A stretch of 64,000 bases of DNA, from positions 11,392,501-11,456,500 of the forward strand of contig JANJXV010000013.1 in NCBI GenBank assembly GCA_024803745.1, in the 5' to 3' direction. The notes below the pieces were generated by a model that was not told the DNA's origin, ran no database searches, and saw only the letters and a program-made list of their open reading frames with translations. The DNA comes from Megascapheus bottae (lineage: Eukaryota; Chordata; Mammalia; Rodentia; Geomyidae). The position numbers and the translations under genes were made by a program. This document shows, one piece after another, positions 43,791 to 53,531 of this stretch. Position 1 is the stretch's first letter; the number at the start of each line of letters is the position of its first letter.

Positions 43791-44189
43791 AGAAGGTTCT
43801 GCCTTGTTTGCAATTTCAGAATTTTAATTGCCTGCCTTTGTGTTTCTCTCCCTGCTGAGAGAGGTTTCTTTTCTCCTGTCTGCCTGGTCCCTGGATTAGC
43901 TCACATCCCTTCCTCTCCAGCTGTAGCTCATCCATTTGGCCATGGTTCCATTCAGCCCAAGCGTTTTCCTGGGCAAAGGAAGAGCAGCCTGGGTATCAAG
44001 GAACTAAGGGTTGGACCCTGTGGGTTAAGCTAGGTACTTGTCCTTGGTACCCCAAAGCGGCATCTGCCAGCCGCTCACCAGTCCCTTGGGCCAATGCAGT
44101 CCCTTGGCCTGCTGATGTTGCCCTCCCTCCCCTGTGCTGCCATTTGGGGAGAGCAGCCTCTGAGACTCCTAAACTTGACTAAGGCTGGA

Positions 44190-44970
44190 TTGTAGAGTTT
44201 CTTTTTAAAGATGGTTATTACAAGGTGATGCAGAGAGGGGTTAAGTTGCATAAGTCAGGTCAAGAGTGCATTTCCTTTGGTCGTCACCCCTTTCCTTGCT
44301 CTCTCCCAGTTTTTCCCTCTTGTCCACCCATAGGTTGTGTAGTTCATTTTCAACATAGTGTTTAGTGAGTGTGTCTGCTGAATTTGTTCCCCATTTCTCC
44401 TTCCAATTTTGTGACCCCAGGTTACCTTTAAGAAAGGTAAAGGAACAACCAAGACAAAAAGAAAAGAAAACAACAAACAGCAACGAAAAAATAAACCTGT
44501 TGTTTCCATTTCCCAGAGTTAATTTTGATAAATATTATACTCTCAGATGCACATAGGCAATGCGTCTTTGTGTTCCTTTCCTAAGAGTACCCTTCCTGAG
44601 CGCTTTAGCTCAAGGCTACCACCCTACTCCTGGAGCCACAGTGCCACTTCTGATTTTCTAGTGGTTAATTGGAGATAAGAGTCTCACAGATTTAGTGCCC
44701 AGGCTGGCTTTGAACCGCAATCCTCAAACCTCAGTCTCTGGAGTAGCTACGATTACAGGTGTGAGCCACCGTGCCTGGCCTAAGAGTCCCCTTCTTTGGT
44801 CTCATTGTGTGTGAATGCCTAGCGTCCTGTGTACATCACCATGTCCCCATGTACTTTAGATCTAGCTTCTGCACAGGAGAGAACACCCACCGTTTCTCCC
44901 TGAGCTTGGCTTACCTCACTTCACATGATTTGTTCTAGGTCCATTAAGGCTGGATTCTTTGGCGTGAAGA
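44190..44970 (-). mobile_element. LINE-1 3' UTR fragment, antisense, split by a SINE
   Basis: 'gttgcataagtcaggtcaag' at the left and 'gagcttggcttacctcactt' with 'tgttctaggtccattaaggc' at the right are inverted L1 3' region motifs. An A-rich stretch (44445-44500) is internal. A SINE at 44596-44778 interrupts it. The exact L1 subfamily and ends are unsure. Confidence 0.6.
44580..44794 (-). repeat. 5'-complete, tail-truncated SINE inside L1, with duplication
   Basis: The inverted element (44596-44778) starts within the Geo half ('gcgctttagctcaaggctac') and ends with the intact inverted head 'ttacaggtgtgagccaccgt'. It is flanked by CCTAAGAGTACCCTTC (44580-44595) and CCTAAGAGTCCCCTTC (44779-44794). 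Its tail side lacks the usual poly(T) and 'gcttgaactcaggg' block. Confidence 0.85.
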
Positions 44971-45528
44971 TGCCCCAATCCTCTCTGTCTAGGCCAAAGC
45001 CTCGGCTCGGTTTAATATCCATTTCAGGAGCCGAGGGAAAGAGAAGCCCTCTCCCCTACTACCCACACAACACACATCCTACTTTGTCACTGGTCCTACC
45101 CCTCGGGGACACACACCTGCAGGAAGGCTCCTACACAGCAGGCAGGGCCTGCTCACACGCCCAGTGACTCAGAACTCTACTTCCTCAGCTATGTGGTGGG
45201 CGAGGATGGGCTTGTCCTGCCGGTCAGAAAGGTCAGGCACGCAGCCTGGTGTAAGCCTCTTAACTTGGAAGTCTCAGCGTGTTAACTGGGAAAGCAGGAT
45301 CAGTGGCAACACACATTTCTTTGGGTTCTTCTTTTGTCTTGAGTTATTATTTATAACCAGATTTGGCAAATTAGTTCGTGACTGAAATATTGAGTTCTAA
45401 CATCCAGTTGTGACTGGAAAAAGAAATCTGCTTTAAATTTGGGACATTACAAAATGAAGCATCTGTGTGAAAGTCACACTTAGAAATGGGATACCTAATG
45501 AGAATATATAAATAAAGTATGCTCAAGG

Positions 45529-45763
45529 AAGTAATACTTCGGGGCCGGGAGTTTGGCCTAGTGGTTAAAGTGCTTGCCTAGCATGCACGAAGACCCGGGT
45601 TCGATTCCTCGGTACCACATACATAGGAAAAAAAAAAAGCCAGAAGTGGTGCTGAGGCTCAAGTGGTGGAGCTCTAGCCTTGAGAAAGTCCAAGGACAGT
45701 GCTCAGGCCCTAAGCTCAAGTCAGGACAGGCAAAACAAAACAAAAAAAAGTAAGTAATACTTC
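45529..45763 (+). repeat. IDL-Geo SINE, young, with 12-bp target-site duplication
   Basis: The element (45541-45751) has an intact A box TGGCCTAGTGG (45554-45564) and B box GGTTCGATTCC (45598-45608), then the Geo half and an A-rich tail. AAGTAATACTTC is repeated exactly at 45529-45540 and 45752-45763. It is the best-preserved copy and could still be transcribable by RNA polymerase III. Confidence 0.97.
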
Positions 45764-47006
45764 TGTTGATGGAATATGACAGAGATGCAAAAAAAATAGG
45801 TACATGTTTTGGGGGATTAAATGATCCTTTTTATTTCTTAATTTATCTGGTATAGCAGCTGTTACTTGAAAATGGGTCCATATGTATAGTAAATTAAAGA
45901 AGATGAAAAACGAAAGACAGAAGGAAAAGGAGACATTTTAAAAGAGTTTTACTTGAACGTATTTAGCAAATCTCCCCCGATTTCCTTACCATCAATCTTC
46001 CAATCATATTATTTCCAAGTCTCTGGTCATCCAGCCAAACCATGGACGATTTTGCTTTCTAAGCAAAGAAATGAAAACTCACTGCTTGAAATTCTAGCCC
46101 CATGAAGGCTTTCCTATACTCTTGAGTTCTGGTATGTCCCACAAAGGGGCGACAATGCTACTGCTGTCCCCTTCTGGTTGGTGCCTATTTTTCATGCAGA
46201 ACTCTCTAGAAACTATATCCAAGCTTTCTCACTCCCCGTCAACTAATTTCAGGGAGCTCCAGGAGGCCACACATATAGGTTGGGAGAAAGCAATGTAGCA
46301 GGACACTCACCTCTTTGTATGGCTGCAAGGTTCCAGGGAGTCAAGGTGGCCTCCCCAAGAAGGCCCGTGGGTGCTGTAACCAGATCCAGGACAAGGAGCC
46401 TGAGTGTACCAGGAAAGAGCACCTAGATAGGAAGGGCGGAGGCACAGGCTCAAGAATGGGAGGCTAGGTCTCTCTTAGTGTCTTTGGGATTATGGAGAAG
46501 CTAGACTGGGAAAATCTTGTGAAGGGGGGGGGGGCTCTGCCAAGCCTGGTTCTCGCCTCCTACCTCTGTGACAGGTGGACAGACTGAGGAGAGAGAGGTT
46601 TTCCCCTCATCTTTGTTGAGTCCTGAAATCCTCCAGCTCTGCTCCTTCCCAGGTAGTCATGAGCCTGGGGGGATCCTTCTCTGCTACCAGAACCCTCACA
46701 GCCACAGCCCCTCACAGTGGCCCCGAGAATGCCATCTTGTTCCCATTGACTCTCAGAGCCTAGCCCAGGTCTGGCCCAGAGACAAAGCCGAAGCACAGAG
46801 GCTGATGGGGTAAGGGCACAACCCAGGGGCCAGGGATCCCCACCCCAGAAGCCCCACCCGGCATGTGGAAACATAACTTTTGGGAGGATTCCACTCAGCT
46901 GGTGACTGGAGGGCACCCAGACCTCCTCCTCCAGTGAGCGCGTTACAGATGAGGCTCTGAAGGGAGATCCTACACCATCCCCTCGACTCTGCCCCCACTG
47001 CTTCAG
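45764..47006. other. Downstream intergenic, AT-rich then GC-rich, no gene
   Basis: 45764-46120 is AT-rich with no assigned repeat, possibly an old LINE. 46300-47000 is GC-richer and single-copy-looking. No coding sequence is supported. Confidence 0.35.
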
Positions 47007-47052
47007 GCTCAGCAGCCCTTGGGGAGGCTCAGCAGCCCTTGGGGAGGCTCAG
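47007..47052 (+). repeat. Short tandem repeat of a 20-bp unit
   Basis: GCTCAGCAGCCCTTGGGGAG occurs twice exactly (47007-47026, 47027-47046), followed by a partial third unit. Confidence 0.95.
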
Positions 47053-47280
47053 CTCTGTACCTATCACCTCACCTCACCCTGACGTCCTGGGCCATGGAGG
47101 GCTTGGGGTGATAGCAGCTGAGGTCTGGACATCTCTCTCATGGGAGAAGCTCCCAAAGGGGATGTGACCAGAAAGCCCCAAAATTGAGAATCATGACACA
47201 GAATCTCAGAACCATCACTTCAGTTGTGGCTGAGCCCCTTCCAGACTTCCAGAGAGATGCCCCACAACTCCTGTGTCCGT

Positions 47281-47416
47281 CCTTCCTTCCTTCCTTCCTT
47301 CCTTCCTTCCTTCCTTCCTTCCTTCCTTCCTTCCTTCCTCCATTCTACCCTTCCTCCCTTTTTCCCTTCCTCCTTACCTCCCTTCTTTCCTGAGCCAGGT
47401 GCTAGTGGCATGAACT

Positions 47417-47497
<81 letters not shown>

Positions 47498-47519
47498 CCT
47501 CCCTCCCTCCCTCTCTCTG
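47281..47519 (+). repeat. Compound (CCTT)n and (CT)n microsatellite
   Basis: A pure CCTT run (47281-47338) is followed by degenerate CCTT/CTTT to about 47392, a small unique bridge, a pure (CT)n run from 47418 to about 47492, and CCCT units to 47515. It directly precedes an inverted SINE, so the CT array probably grew from that element's tail. Confidence 0.97.
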
Positions 47520-47742
47520 CTTAAACTCAGGACCTGGGCTCTGTCCCCAGCATATTTTTTTTTTGTTCAAGGCCAGTGCTTTAACACTTGAGTCAAAACT
47601 CCACTTCTGGCTTCTGGGGATTAATTAGAGATAAAAGGCTTACAGACTTTCCTGCCTGGACTGGCTTTGAGTTGTGATCCTTAGGTCTCAGTCTCCTGAA
47701 TAGCTAGGATTATGGGCATGAGTCACTGATGTGTGGCCTGAG
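47520..47742 (-). repeat. SINE, 7SL-like head plus Geo tail, antisense
   Basis: 'gcttaaactcaggacctggg', an internal poly(T) at about 47554-47563, 'ggattaattagagataaaag', ending 'tagctaggattatgggcatg'. Confidence 0.85.
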
Positions 47743-48006
47743 TGCTTTTTTCTGAGTGCCTCCTGGGTGTTAGGCATTAGGCACTCACCCATATGTCCAG
47801 ATGGCTGAGCCACCACACAACACCGGCTGCCTGGTCAGATACAAGTTACCCCAGACCGGGACCAAGACTCAATTCCACCACACGGCTCCAAGGAGACCTG
47901 GGTCACATTTATGCTTCAGTCCATTTTCTTATAACATGGGGACTCTCCATCAGGCATAAAGTACACTTACCACATGTTGAGAGAAGAGGGTAAGAGCTCT
48001 GCCTAA

Positions 48007-48068
48007 CGGTAGCCTTGAGCTGAAGAGCTCAGGGACAGCGCCTAGGCCCAGAGTTCAAGCTCCATGAG
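48007..48068 (+). repeat. SINE fragment, Geo tail end only
   Basis: 'ggtagccttgagctgaagag' to 'agttcaagctccatgagcc' is the last third of the Geo half. It runs straight into the (GA)n tract. Confidence 0.8.
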
Positions 48069-48070
48069 CC

Positions 48071-48153
48071 GAGAGAGAGAGAGACAGAGAGAGAGAGAGA
48101 CAGAGAGAGAGACAGAGACGGAGACAGAGAGAGACACACACAGACACACACAG

Positions 48154-48220
<67 letters not shown>

Positions 48221-48236
48221 GGGAGAGAGAGAGAGA
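48071..48236 (+). repeat. (GA)n-rich tract with CA interruptions
   Basis: GAGA runs separated by GACA and CACACA units. The second half is almost pure GA. It follows a SINE tail. The Arg/Glu-rich open frame here is not a gene. Confidence 0.97.
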
Positions 48237-48312
48237 ATTGCCTAATACAGAGATGAGGATTTGTGAGTAATTACCATAGACAGTTGCGGACATTACTCCT
48301 TCTGTGCCTTCC

Positions 48313-48314
<2 letters not shown>

Positions 48315-48364
<50 letters not shown>

Positions 48365-48600
48365 CAGCCATGGTACTTGAACTCAGGACCTAGGTACTCT
48401 CCCTTAGTTTTTTCACTCAAGCCTTTTTTTCTCTTTACCACTTGAACCACAGCTTCACTTCTGGCTTTTGTTGGTTATTAATTGGAGATAAGAATCTCAT
48501 GGACTTCCCTGCCCAGGCTGGCTTTGAACTGTGATCTTTAGATCTCAGATTCCTGTGTGGCTAGGATTACAGGCGTGAGCCACCAGCAGTGCCTGGCCAA
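48315..48600 (-). repeat. (GT)n followed by antisense SINE
   Basis: A GT run (48315-48362) is followed by 'catggtacttgaactcagga' to 'ggattacaggcgtgagccac' (48363-48600). The (GT)n takes the place of the inverted poly(A) tail. Confidence 0.92.
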
Positions 48601-49417
48601 CTTTTTCTTGTCTGCTCCTATTGCCCTGCGCCCCCTACTGCCTGGCATGCTTCAGACCTGGCCTCATGCAGTAGTCCCTGCCACAAAGCCAGGCGCAGGG
48701 TCGGTCCCTGCAGACAGCCCTGGGCTTCACGACTTAGAGGAATAGTGGACATATGAGCAGCATTTTGGGGGTGCTCTGAGCAAGCCTGGCCCTCCCTCTG
48801 TAAACACCACCCTGGGGCCTTCCATTGTCAAGGGATGTTTTTTCACACGCCACCCCAGGGAGCCTTCTGCAGGTCGCAACCCATGGATGAGGCTCAGGAA
48901 GCATGGGTCATTGGAAAGAGCCAGCGGGACCTTAAAGGCTCTGTTCAACCCTTCTCCCCCACTCTACAGATAGGAAAACTGAGGCTCAGAAGGGCAGGGC
49001 TACCTCAGGGTGACCCAGCGTCCCTGGTCTTTCTGGGGCTCCTCAGACTGGTATGCCTGCTACTGTGTTTCCCCACCCCCCTGCTGGCTGCTCCAGGGGA
49101 GGCAGGGTCCTCCGTCCCCAGCAGAGTGGGGCCTGGGTCCTGTCAGGCTGAGGAAGGAAAAGCCCAAATATTTAGTCTGCACAGAAGAGAGTGGGGGCTC
49201 AGGTCCCAGCCTGGTGGCCCAGTCCAGGCCCCATGCCAACAGTCACATCATAGAAGGCCAAGACCTTGTCCTGAAGCCCCATCTCATCCTCTTCTCACAC
49301 AAATCTGTTGTGGTGCCTGAAATGTCACCTTTGGTATTTCCCTGGGGTTAAGCATCACATCTGCCATCAGATTTCCTTTCCCTAATGTAATATTAACAGA
49401 TACAAACAATAAGTCAC
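48601..49417. other. Downstream intergenic; MIR-like patch near 48955-49020
   Basis: 'ctacagataggaaaactgag' then 'gggctacctcagggtgaccc' is the inverted MIR core. No gene is seen. Confidence 0.45.
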
Positions 49418-49418
49418 G

Positions 49419-49658
49419 AGCCAGGTGCCAGTGGCTCACGCCTGTAATCCTAGCTACTCAAGAGACTGAGATCTGAGGTTCAAGGTTCAAAGTCAGCCTG
49501 GGCAGGGAAGTCTGTGAGACTCTTATTTCTAATTAATCAGTAAAAAGTGGAAGTGGAGTTGTAATTCAAGGGGTAGAGAACTAGCCTTGAGAACGAAATC
49601 TCAGGAATAGCATCCAGGGGGTTTGAGTTCAGGCCCCAAGACTGGCACACAACACACA

Positions 49659-49709
<51 letters not shown>
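49419..49709 (+). repeat. SINE with long (CA)n tail
   Basis: The head 'gtggctcacgcctgtaatcc' is intact; 'tttctaattaatcagtaaaa' and the Geo half follow. The tail is (CA)n from about 49652 to 49709, with a CGCGCG interruption at about 49669-49674. Confidence 0.92.
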
Positions 49710-49712
<3 letters not shown>

Positions 49713-50330
49713 TCATGGGTACATGGGCATGTACAGAACCTCAAGTCCTGAGTGCTGTAAGGCAGACACTCTGGTGGCCATTTTGCATGAGAAATTAGGG
49801 CTGACGTGTGACAGAGCTGGAGGGCAGCAGGACTGAGGAGCTTCAGTTCCGGTTCTAGCCCACTAGGGCAGTGGCAGCTAGAGGTGAAGGGTGTCCATGA
49901 GTTCCTTAGGGAAGGAGCCCCAGGCTCCTCCCAGGGAGGGAGGGGCCAGCTGTTCCCCAGGCTCCTCCCCTTTTCTCACCTTGCTTTCAGCTTGGCTATA
50001 TTTTGACAACACCAGATCTGGTCTCTCTTCATGTCTGTGGGAGCCTCAACTAACCCTCCCACCCTCCTCCAGTCCTGAGCAGCACTAGGTCCTTATCTCC
50101 ACAAATAGGCACATTTTTCATTCCCCCACATGTGTTAGAATGACAGGTCCCCAGGAAGGGGGGGACAATGAAGGGAGGGCAGAGGAATGGGGGAAGGAAG
50201 CATGAGCAAATGCAGTCATATTCAATGTTCATCATGCGAAAAGTAAAAGTACTTTTTGAGAGTAGGTATGGGAGGGGAAAAAATGGAGGAAAACGATGGA
50301 AGAGACGCGGACCAAGATTCATTGTACTGC

Positions 50331-50516
50331 CGGGAAACTGGTGGCTCACCCCTGTAATCCTAGCTACTCAGGAGGCTGAGATCACAGTTTAAACCCAGGC
50401 AAGGCAAGAAAGTCTGTGAGACCCTTATCTCCATAAGAAGCTGAAAGTAGAACTGTGGTTCACATGGTATAGCCTTCTGAGTAGCTAGGATTTCAGGTGT
50501 GAGCCACTGGTTCCCA
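50331..50516. repeat. Two SINE heads facing each other (hairpin-capable)
   Basis: A + strand copy (50331-50475: 'tggctcacccctgtaatcct', into the start of the Geo half) is joined to an inverted head (50476-50516: 'agtagctaggatttcaggtg'). The two heads form inverted arms of about 40 bases separated by about 90 bases. Confidence 0.8.
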
Positions 50517-51249
50517 GGCTCTTCTCCAGACCTGCTGAGTCTGAGGGCTGTGATGCTGGAGATGGAGAGGACCACATGGCTCTCCTATGACTCCCTGGCC
50601 TGTGGGACTCATCTAGCTCCCCAGTGGGGCATGGATGACCACTGCCTGCCTCCCAGCCTCCTCTGCACACCCACTTCCACACGCACACTTGTCCTAACGC
50701 CACCCTCTTTCTTGTCTCCATATCTCCACATATGTCACCCCTCCTGCCTGTCCCTACGAAGTCCTTCCAATGGATGGCCCTTAATTTGAATCCCAGCACT
50801 AGCTTTTCCTAGCCATGCGACATTGGAGACTTCCCAGAAGTGCTGAAGTGTGAAGGATAACCTGGGCATCTGTCACCACCATGAAGGGGATGGGCCAATG
50901 AAGGTTCTAGAAGAGCGCCTGACTCCTTCCCTTTCTCTCTGACAGAATGAGATATTCTCTCCCCTACCTGGCTGCCTTACCCCACATACTGCTTGCCCTT
51001 CTTGTACAACTTGAGTGCATTACATCTCTTCATAAACAGGAAATTCAGAGTTGATCACAATCATTACTGTGTGGTGGACAGGTGTGAATCAGGCACAGTT
51101 GGCCAGCATTCTTCCTTTTCAGCTGCTAATTTTTAGGAACTCCTGTGTTGACACTCAATAGGCAATCAACAGGCAGCTCTGTGCAGAATCCCCCCAGGAT
51201 TCTGATGGGGAGAATGACCAAAAAAAAAAAAAAAAGAATATATAAAAAC

Positions 51250-51490
51250 ATTGCAGTTGGGTGCTGGTAACTCATACCTATAATCCTAGCTACTCAGGAG
51301 GCTGAGATATGAGGATCAGGGTTCAAATCCAGCCCAGGCAGGAAAGGTTGTGGGACTCTTATCTCCAACTAACCTCCAGAAAGCCTGCTGTGGCTCCAAG
51401 GGGCAGAGCACTAGCCTTGAGTGAAATTGCTCAGGGACAGTGCCCAGGCCCTGAGTTCAAACCCCATGACCAACCAAAAAAAATTGCAGT
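51250..51490 (+). repeat. SINE, 7SL-like head plus Geo tail, with short duplication
   Basis: 'ataatcctagctactcagga' head, 'ctccaactaacctccagaaa', Geo half ending 'gttcaaaccccatgaccaac' and a poly(A). ATTGCAGT flanks it at 51250-51257 and 51483-51490. An A15 run lies just upstream at 51221-51235. Confidence 0.9.
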
Positions 51491-53295
51491 GTTTTCTCTC
51501 AGGAAAAGCAAAGATTGAGGAAAGCAATGGCTAGCCTTAGCTGTTGGAAGGCCACAGGGAGAGGCATTTGGGCAGAGTGCAGTGGGATGGGGGGGCCAGC
51601 CCTGTGCTGGTGGTGGAGGGAGCATTCCAGGCAGGGAGCCCCAGGATGAGGCCCCCCCCCCAGCTGAAGTCAGATCAGGAAGAGGCTCAGCCTGGGGAGC
51701 ATGGGAGCCTCGGCAGGGTGGGAAAGAGTGGGGCGATAGGATTTCCTCCGTGCCAGGCTCTGCTCCGGGTGCTTGATGTCTGATTTCTCATTTCATCTCT
51801 TAGCCATTTGGTGATTCGTGGCTGGCTTTTAGACTGATTTCAAAGGCAGCAAGAGACCCAGAGAGTACAAGGACCTCTCCAAGGTCACACAGCAGGAGGG
51901 CCCTTCCTTTTCTGAGCCTGGCTAGGCAGGGGATGGGACTGGCTTTCAGAGTGCTTATTTTCCTCCGCTTCTTCTCTCAGGATCTGCCCATAAATCACTC
52001 TGACACCCCAACGAGGGGGGGGGGCACTGACAGATTCAACAGCACCTCCGTGGGTAAGCAGTCCCAGGCCTCCACACTCCACTAAGCTTGTGGTTCTTGG
52101 CTCTGGACACTGACTGCCCAGCCCAGGGCTCTGAATGCCAGGCCCAAAACACCAAGGGAGGCATATTTTCCCTGGACTGGGAAGGGGTTTGGAGAAAGGG
52201 GAGGACACCTCCCCCTCAGGATCTCAGAGTCTAGCAACTATATGAGGGGCTAAGTCAGCTGCCCAGAGGCCTGGATGAGGCCTTCTCCCACCTCTGAGAT
52301 GTGGGGGCACAAAATGGCCTCCCTCCTTGTGCCACTGCCCACCTAGGCTGGCAGCTCTGGGTAGCCAGAGGTGTACGGGGTTTTGAAGCTTACACACGAA
52401 CAAGTGAGAACTTGCCAGCCATTGGAGATTTCTTTGACACCCCAGAGGGATCTCCAGTGCATTTCACCACAGTGGGCTAGGAGCTGTTTGGAGCAGGCCC
52501 GTGGTGGCCCCTTGTCAGGCAGTAGTGTGGGCTCTGCTGGGAACCCAGCCCCCTTCTCAGCCCAGCATGAAATATCTGAGGGTGGAAGGCCACTGCCCAC
52601 CCATGTGCCCCACCCAGTGCCTCTGCCTGGCATTGCCTCCTCCTGGTTTGCCCCCCATCCCAGCTCCTCCATAGGCGCCTGCCAACACCTCACTTCTCGT
52701 CCAGGCCTATGGTCAGGCCTGTGAGCAGGCCATGCCTGGCTCACGTCACACTGTGGAAGGCCAGCTAGCAGAAGACTCACTGGAGAAGTCTCACATGCTC
52801 TGAGCTTCAGCTTCCCACATCTTGTGACCCCAGGGCTGAGCATGGGTCTCAGGACACCGGTGGCCGTCGTTAGTCATTTCCACAGGTACAGCCTGAGTCC
52901 ACAGTCCAGTTGGCCATGTGACTCTTGAAGCCCTGCCTGCCTCGTGTGTGTGAGTGCATGTGTATGCACATGCATATATCTGTACATGTGTGTGCATGTG
53001 TGTGTGTGCACAGGCATACACAGATGTGGGAGGGCAGCCAGCATTTCTTTCTGTTCCAAAGACCAGACTGCTCGGGACGGTTGTGGCTGCACTACACTTG
53101 GGAAGATGGGCCCAAGGTACTGCCTGGGTCATTCGAGGATAAAGCTCACAGTGGTTGAAAATGACGCCCACCTGAATCCTCTCCACTTCCAGAGCTGAAA
53201 TCAGGTACAGACTGACCCTGTTTGCCTGTCCTTTGTGCCTGTCCCTGTCCTGGCTGGGGTTCCCTCCCCTGCTTTTTCTGAGCTTGTTTCATAAG
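51491..53295. other. Downstream intergenic; (TG/CA)-rich patch, no gene
   Basis: A MIR-like core ('tccaaggtcacacagcagga') lies at about 51878-51897, and a degenerate TG/CA-rich stretch at about 52944-53030. No coding gene is supported. Confidence 0.4.
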
Positions 53296-53531
53296 AAAGA
53301 AGTTGTGTTCAGGGGCTGGGAGTTTAGCCTAGTGGTAGAGTGCTTGCCTAGCATGCACAAAGACCCGGGTTCCATTCCTTAGTACCGCATATATAGAAAA
53401 AAAGCCGGAAGTGGTGCTGAGGCTCAAGTGGTACAGCTCTGGCCTTGAGAAAATCCAAGGACAGTGCTCAAGCCCTGAGCCCAAGCCTAGGATTGGCAAA
53501 AAAAAAAAAAAAAAAAAGAAGTTGTGTTCAG
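53296..53531 (+). repeat. IDL-Geo SINE with 17-bp target-site duplication
   Basis: The element (53313-53514) has the ID-like half ('tagcctagtggtagagtgct'), the Geo half and a pure A tail of about 20. AAAGAAGTTGTGTTCAG is repeated exactly at 53296-53312 and 53515-53531. The long intact tail and exact duplication indicate a recent insertion. Confidence 0.97.

Noticed and set aside
47281..47519. CRISPR-like regular repeat
   Set aside because: The repeats are simple tetranucleotide and dinucleotide arrays without spacers, in a mammalian genome.
48042..48371. Open frame rich in Ser/Leu and Thr/His
   Set aside because: It is a reading of adjoining (GA)n and (GT)n microsatellites.
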